From Scenedesmus sp. ARA3 (lineage: Eukaryota; Chlorophyta; Chlorophyceae; Sphaeropleales; Scenedesmaceae), in NCBI GenBank assembly GCA_004335835.1, contig RWJK01000018.1:1-34439 (forward strand): a stretch of 34,439 nucleotides of DNA. The letters are read 5' to 3'. Numbering within the stretch: the stretch's first letter is position 1; the number at the start of each line of letters is the position of its first letter. The position numbers and the translations under genes were made by a program. Shown one piece after another: positions 30,444 to 34,439 of the stretch. The notes beneath the pieces were generated by a model. It had not been told where the DNA came from and did no database searches. It worked only from the letters and a program-made list of their open reading frames with translations.

Positions 30444-33400
30444 ATGTGCAGCTGCGCTGGGGTGCTGCTATTGCTGGCACTGGCTGCCTCTTATGTGTCT
30501 GCTCAGGACTCATTTGTCCAGAACGCGACAACTCGTGCCAGCTGCAGTGGCGCAGCAGAAGCATCGTCGCGGGTGTTCCCTCCTTGCCCTGTCAGTTTAC
30601 CAACCAACTTGGTGAGCGCCACAGTTGTCACAGCTGTACAATGTACACAAGACATCGACATACATGTTTATTGGAAAAGATAGACACATGTCAGTCCCGG
30701 CACAATCAAACAGTTTGCGCCACATGTGTTGTACCACAACATGACCTCATGGTCTTTGACCAGATTCAAGGTAGTGAACTGAACACGATGCACAAATTTG
30801 CACGCCAAATCTGTTTGAATCTTGCATGTGTAAATCCCTGACACGCCGTACTGTGATGCGTGACGGCAACCCTTTTCGGCATGTGCACCCCGTGATTTGC
30901 AAGTATTGCTTGACGCATCACATGTGTTCTGTACAGAAATGTGCCAGGGCAGGCGCCTGCTGCCACTTTACTGTGGGAACAGTTCTGCACGTTCCCCACT
31001 GCGACTGCTGTACACTATGTACATCATGCATGAGCATACTTTGCAAACATCTGTACGTGCAGCTGATGTTGACCTTATGTCTGCTTATGTACCTGCGCAT
31101 GCTGACCTTATTTGCCAACCATTGGAGGACCAGAATGCTACGAGTGTGATTGCAGATCATGTGTACTCCAGTGTCAGCGCTGAGTTTGACTTTGACGAAG
31201 ACCCCTGGCAGACGGTGCTGTCGGTGCAAGATCGCACGGTGAGGCATATGTCAGGAGCAGTTGCTAAGCACTGCAGGTTGGAGCATTAGCATTTACAAAA
31301 GTGACAGAGGCATAAAACCATGTTACTGACATAGTGTGGCAGAAGCAGCAGTGGCAGGTGCAGCAGCACCAACAACCCCACGTACATTGCCGTTGCATCA
31401 GGTAGATGGTAATCTTGAGGTTATGACCATGAAGTGATCACTTCCCAAGTGACTCTGCATGCAGAGGCTTATCTGGACTTGTAGTTATGCCTGACTGACG
31501 CATGTCTGCACTGGCAGTGCTAGATGCAATGTGCCAGCACATGCATAGCTAGACAATCAAATCAAGGTACCTGCATCAAAGTGATCACACTACAGTGATG
31601 TACATGTGTCCATCAGGTAAGCAAAGCAAGTGCAGAAATGGTGTTGATGTGGTGACCAGATAGCTGTTTGGCTGCATGTAGTGTACGCCACTCTACTATT
31701 GTCGTTGCGAGCACAACCTGCGGCCTCCAAAGCATCTTTTGGACTTTAACCCGTTCTTAATGCGCACTTCCTGAAAATGCACCTTCCTACGCTGTTCTGA
31801 TCTGTGTGCAGAGGCTGCTGGGCAATGGCAGGCGGCTCAACGTGCCTGAGCTGCTGCAGGTTAACACGCCAGAGGTAGCAGCAGCACGACAAGCCAGGCG
31901 CAACTCCTCTGTTGCAGCTTTAATTGGAGATGATTTTTTGATGGATGGCCTCTAACACCTGAGCAGGAGGGGTTTCTTGATTACTACGAGCCAGCTGTTC
32001 CACTGCGCCCTACCCTTGTCCCCACAGATGCAGGCCCTGGGCAGGCCTTGCTTGCCGCCCTCAACCTGGCCGACCCGGAGGCACAAGCTGCTGTGTCGTA
32101 CCTGCAGTACCTCCAGCTGTACAACCGCTGGGTGGTCAAAGCTGTGAGCGCCCAAGCACTGGAGGATGTTGTGCTGCCGCGGCTGCTGGCAGTGTCAGGT
32201 GCGCAAGCGCCAATGCTGCCGAAGTCTTGCTGACATAAATACATACAGTTTGTGTGTGCATTTATAGCACGCCCCCCTCCCCCCGTATGTTTTCCAGAGC
32301 ATGACTACCTGAAACAGTCTCAGATGCAGGGAACCTCATGTTGGCACACTCCGAGAGCATGGAGATCACGTGCGTTGCAGCGGCCGATACTGAAGTTTGC
32401 CCAGCATGCTCATAGACAAACCACGGGGCTTGCCTGTGTTCATCGCTGATGACATCATGATGACGTTGGCTGAACGGTCATCATGATGATCATGACAGCT
32501 GGAGTGCAATGCTGCCGCAGGCGTGCAGCAGATCTTACGAGACAGCTTCATTGTCAACATCGACTCGGCTAACGCTGTCATGCTCAGTCAACCGCCCCCT
32601 AGCACCCCTCGCAAGCTGTTGCGCATCTCCAACGACCCCTACGTCACACGGGGCCTGCAGTACGCGCTGAGGAAGATGCAGGTGTATGCACCAAACCAAA
32701 CAGGAGCGTGGGACATCAAACAGGGAGCAGAGCAATTGTTCTGGGCATGGTTGGACCCGGCTTCACCAATAGCGTGGACACTTTGAGGAACGTGTGGTTC
32801 AATGCCTGTGAGTCTTCAGCTCCACAATCGGCTGCTATAGCTAACACATGCCATTGACTGTGCTCACCCTCAAACATCACTGGCAGCATGGCAGTCAGCA
32901 AACATCCAAGAACATTTCACCCATGCTGTGCAGAACCTGTGAACGCACCTTGACATGGTGTATGTTCATCTGAAATGTTCATGCGTGAAGCGCATTTGTA
33001 GTGACTTGCCGGCTTTTTTCAACATGTACTTGCATGTGCACGGCTGCGCAGGGGAAAACACAGCTGCGCTCAGAACTGTGTCGTCACTACTATCTGATTC
33101 ATCCGTGGACTTCGCATCTAACAACCCCCTCGTGAGCGAGAGTTGCGAGTTTGTTGACAACGACAGAGACGGCATCATTGGAGACATTTTTGGTGAGTGT
33201 ACCAGTAACCCTGATAGCGCACAAACTCAAACAGCTGCATGCTGGCATTTTCATCTGCATTGTCACAAGGCCAGTGGACATAAACACCTATTACGTGGCA
33301 ACCTTTGTGTGGAATTGACCACGCAACCTCAAGTCCTAGATTGTTTCCATTACTTGCCATTACTTGCCATTATTTGCATGCCATTATTTGCCATTACTAG

Positions 33401-34439
33401 GGCATCAATTTAAGCGCACCACTGATTGCTGTGTTTGCCGTGTTGCCGTTCCTCCAAATCAATCTTGTCAACTATGATCAACACATACATACCCTATCAT
33501 CATCAGGGCCGGAGAGGTTTAGTTTGGTATGAGAACTGATTTTGCAAGGTGTCTTGCCTTGAAACTGCCACATATTAGGTTTGACTGTGCAAACAACAAA
33601 GTAGCATGGCATGTGAATATATATATAATATTTAATATATATATATAATTATATATAATACGAGGGTGAGGGTGCAGCTGCTCTCCTTTGCCATCCTTGC
33701 CTTTGCAAGAGTCTGTTGATTGTGAATTTTATATGAGTACCCCACAGCTGCAGAAGTATGGATATACCTGACTGGCAACTGCGCCGACAGCCGTTATTGG
33801 GCAGCAACAGAACTAATTGTGCAGTGCCTGTATTTTGCTGACGATCATTCACTATGCCGTAGCAGGTGAGTTGTGCACAGCTGCACAAGTATGGATCTGC
33901 AAAATCAGCGAACCCTGCAAGTACCCCCCCCCATCAGCAAAATATTTGCTGATGATGCAAAGTATGCATGCCCAGTCATTCTTATGACGCTTTTTGAAAC
34001 TGTGCACCTTTCCATCATGTTGCAGGCTACGCCTTTGTGCCAGGTGCTACTCGTCTAGCAGATGCCAGCGGGCAAGGAACACACATTGCAGGAGTGGTGG
34101 CAGGTATGACAACGTGGTGCGCAGCTGCTGGCGTGACATTAGATTACATTAGATTATATTACATTACATTACATTACATTACATGCTGCACCCAAACGAG
34201 GGGTGGGTACCCCAGTCATGAACCAAGGCGAGGCTCATAGGGGGAGGAAACATCAAAGAACAAACTCATCATCGTCCAGAACTCCATAAGAATTGCAGAA
34301 TGAGTTAGCAGTCTGAATCCCTGGAAGCTGCTGCTACACAATTGCTACCAGCAAATGATCAACCATTCAGGTTCGTGTGTAACGGGGACCTGTGGTGACA
34401 CTGTCCGGTGACATGTCTCTATAGCCCGCTACAAGGTAA
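30444..34439 (+). CDS. Secreted subtilisin-fold (S8) pseudoprotease, paralogue, two frame breaks, 3' part outside window
   Basis: Exons: 30444-30611, 31134-31238, 31812-32198, 32521-32807, 33052-33192 and 34026-34103; the rest lies off the edge. The first exon is a signal peptide (MCSCAGVLLLLALAASYVSA) ending in CPVSLPTNL, matching CPVPLPPGL of its neighbour. The propeptide shares ALNLADPEAQAAVSYLQYLQ and LYNRWVVKAVSAQALEDVVL with the neighbour's AFNLADAAALGALLSVQRLQ and LFRRWVLTAGSPEALENIVL. The core opens with NDPYVTRGLQ and APNQTGAWDIK. The Asp motif has become GMVGPGFTNSVDTL, with Gly (~299) where Asp belongs. A Ca-site-like DNDRDG follows. The His motif reads ASGQGTHIAG, with Gln (~380) for His. 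Shared intron positions keep identical phases with the paralogue. Probably also non-catalytic. Confidence 0.8.
31930..31955 (+). other. Single-base frame break 1 in the plus-strand subtilase-like gene
   Basis: The frame from 31812 reaches TAA at 31953, while the propeptide continues one frame over (LTPEQEGFLDYYEP). A T6 run at 31934-31939 is the likeliest place for a lost base. With one base restored, exon 31812-32198 ends in phase 1, as the paralogue requires. An intron in this stretch does not satisfy the phases. Confidence 0.7.
32454..32487. repeat. Inverted repeat (11-bp perfect arms)
   Basis: ATCATGATGAC at 32454-32464 and its exact reverse complement at 32477-32487 can form a hairpin with a 12-base loop. 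It lies in the intron about 30 bases before the acceptor of exon 32521-32807. Confidence 0.85.
32712..32726 (+). other. Single-base frame break 2 in the plus-strand subtilase-like gene
   Basis: GAWDIK is read in one frame, then TGSRAIVLGMVGPG in the next. The canonical family order AWDI-TG-VAVIDTG joins them if one base is missing at the AAA run (32718-32720). The exon then ends in phase 1, matching the next exon. Confidence 0.8.
33349..33398. repeat. Tandem repeat of CCATTACTTG / CCATTATTTG units
   Basis: About five imperfect ~10-base units in an intron of the plus-strand subtilase-like gene. Confidence 0.85.
33617..33660. repeat. AT-rich dinucleotide repeat
   Basis: Almost pure TA/AT for about 43 bases, in the same intron. 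Confidence 0.95.
34137..34183. repeat. ATTAC/ATTAGATTAC pentanucleotide repeat
   Basis: Units of TTAGATTACA change into (ATTAC)n just after the donor of exon 34026-34103. The rest of the window to 34439 shows no exon I can support. Confidence 0.92.

Noticed and set aside
31431..31444. 14-base palindrome GAAGTGATCACTTC in an intron
   Set aside because: Short and intronic; one such palindrome can occur by chance in 34 kb with mild composition bias.
31860..32027. Intron inside the propeptide of the plus-strand subtilase-like gene
   Set aside because: Possible GT donors here leave the wrong phase for the next exon; a one-base frame break fits the phases and gives protein-like sequence through the gap.

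Overview
This window is nuclear DNA of a eukaryote, most likely a chlorophyte green alga of the Sphaeropleales/Chlamydomonadales kind. Every recognisable gene is split by GT-AG introns (donors mostly GTGAGT, GTGCGT or GTGCGG). The sequence is full of CAG/CTG runs. The gene content is algal or plant in character: a plant-type fused pantothenate kinase/phosphatase, a Mediator subunit, and a beta-helix protein ending in a polytopic membrane domain. The assignment to an order is inference.

Layout, left to right: (1) 1-8565, minus: PANK2-like pantothenate kinase fused to a C-terminal phosphatase domain; its 3' end leaves the window. (2) 9816-12947, plus: Mediator subunit MED18, N-terminus unresolved. 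(3) 13551-13736, plus: a 61-residue single-pass membrane protein (possibly COA3-like), followed after only 5 nt by (4) 13742-15665, plus: an MGMT-type O6-alkylguanine-DNA alkyltransferase. Together they look like an algal bicistronic unit. (5) 22489-16701, minus: secreted beta-helix/cysteine-rich protein with about ten membrane segments. (6) 29918-24170, minus, and (7) 30444 to beyond the right edge, plus: two head-to-head paralogous secreted subtilisin-fold proteins that have lost catalytic residues.

The most unusual feature is in the left half. Introns of the three housekeeping genes carry tandem, diverged copies of the edges of their own neighbouring exons, in the same orientation, with the adjoining splice site. 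Examples are about 15 copies of one acceptor edge (5905-7020), five extra copies of one donor edge (317-830), four extra copies in MED18, four in MGMT, and one complete 66-bp exon present twice. The genes right of about 16.5 kb show none that I could see.

Four single-nucleotide net losses break otherwise coherent reading frames (near 17200, 25360, 31935 and 32718). Intron phases and paralogue alignment show that one missing base restores each frame. Uncorrected assembly indels are the simplest explanation, although gene decay is possible. No tRNA, rRNA, CRISPR or complete transposon was recognised.
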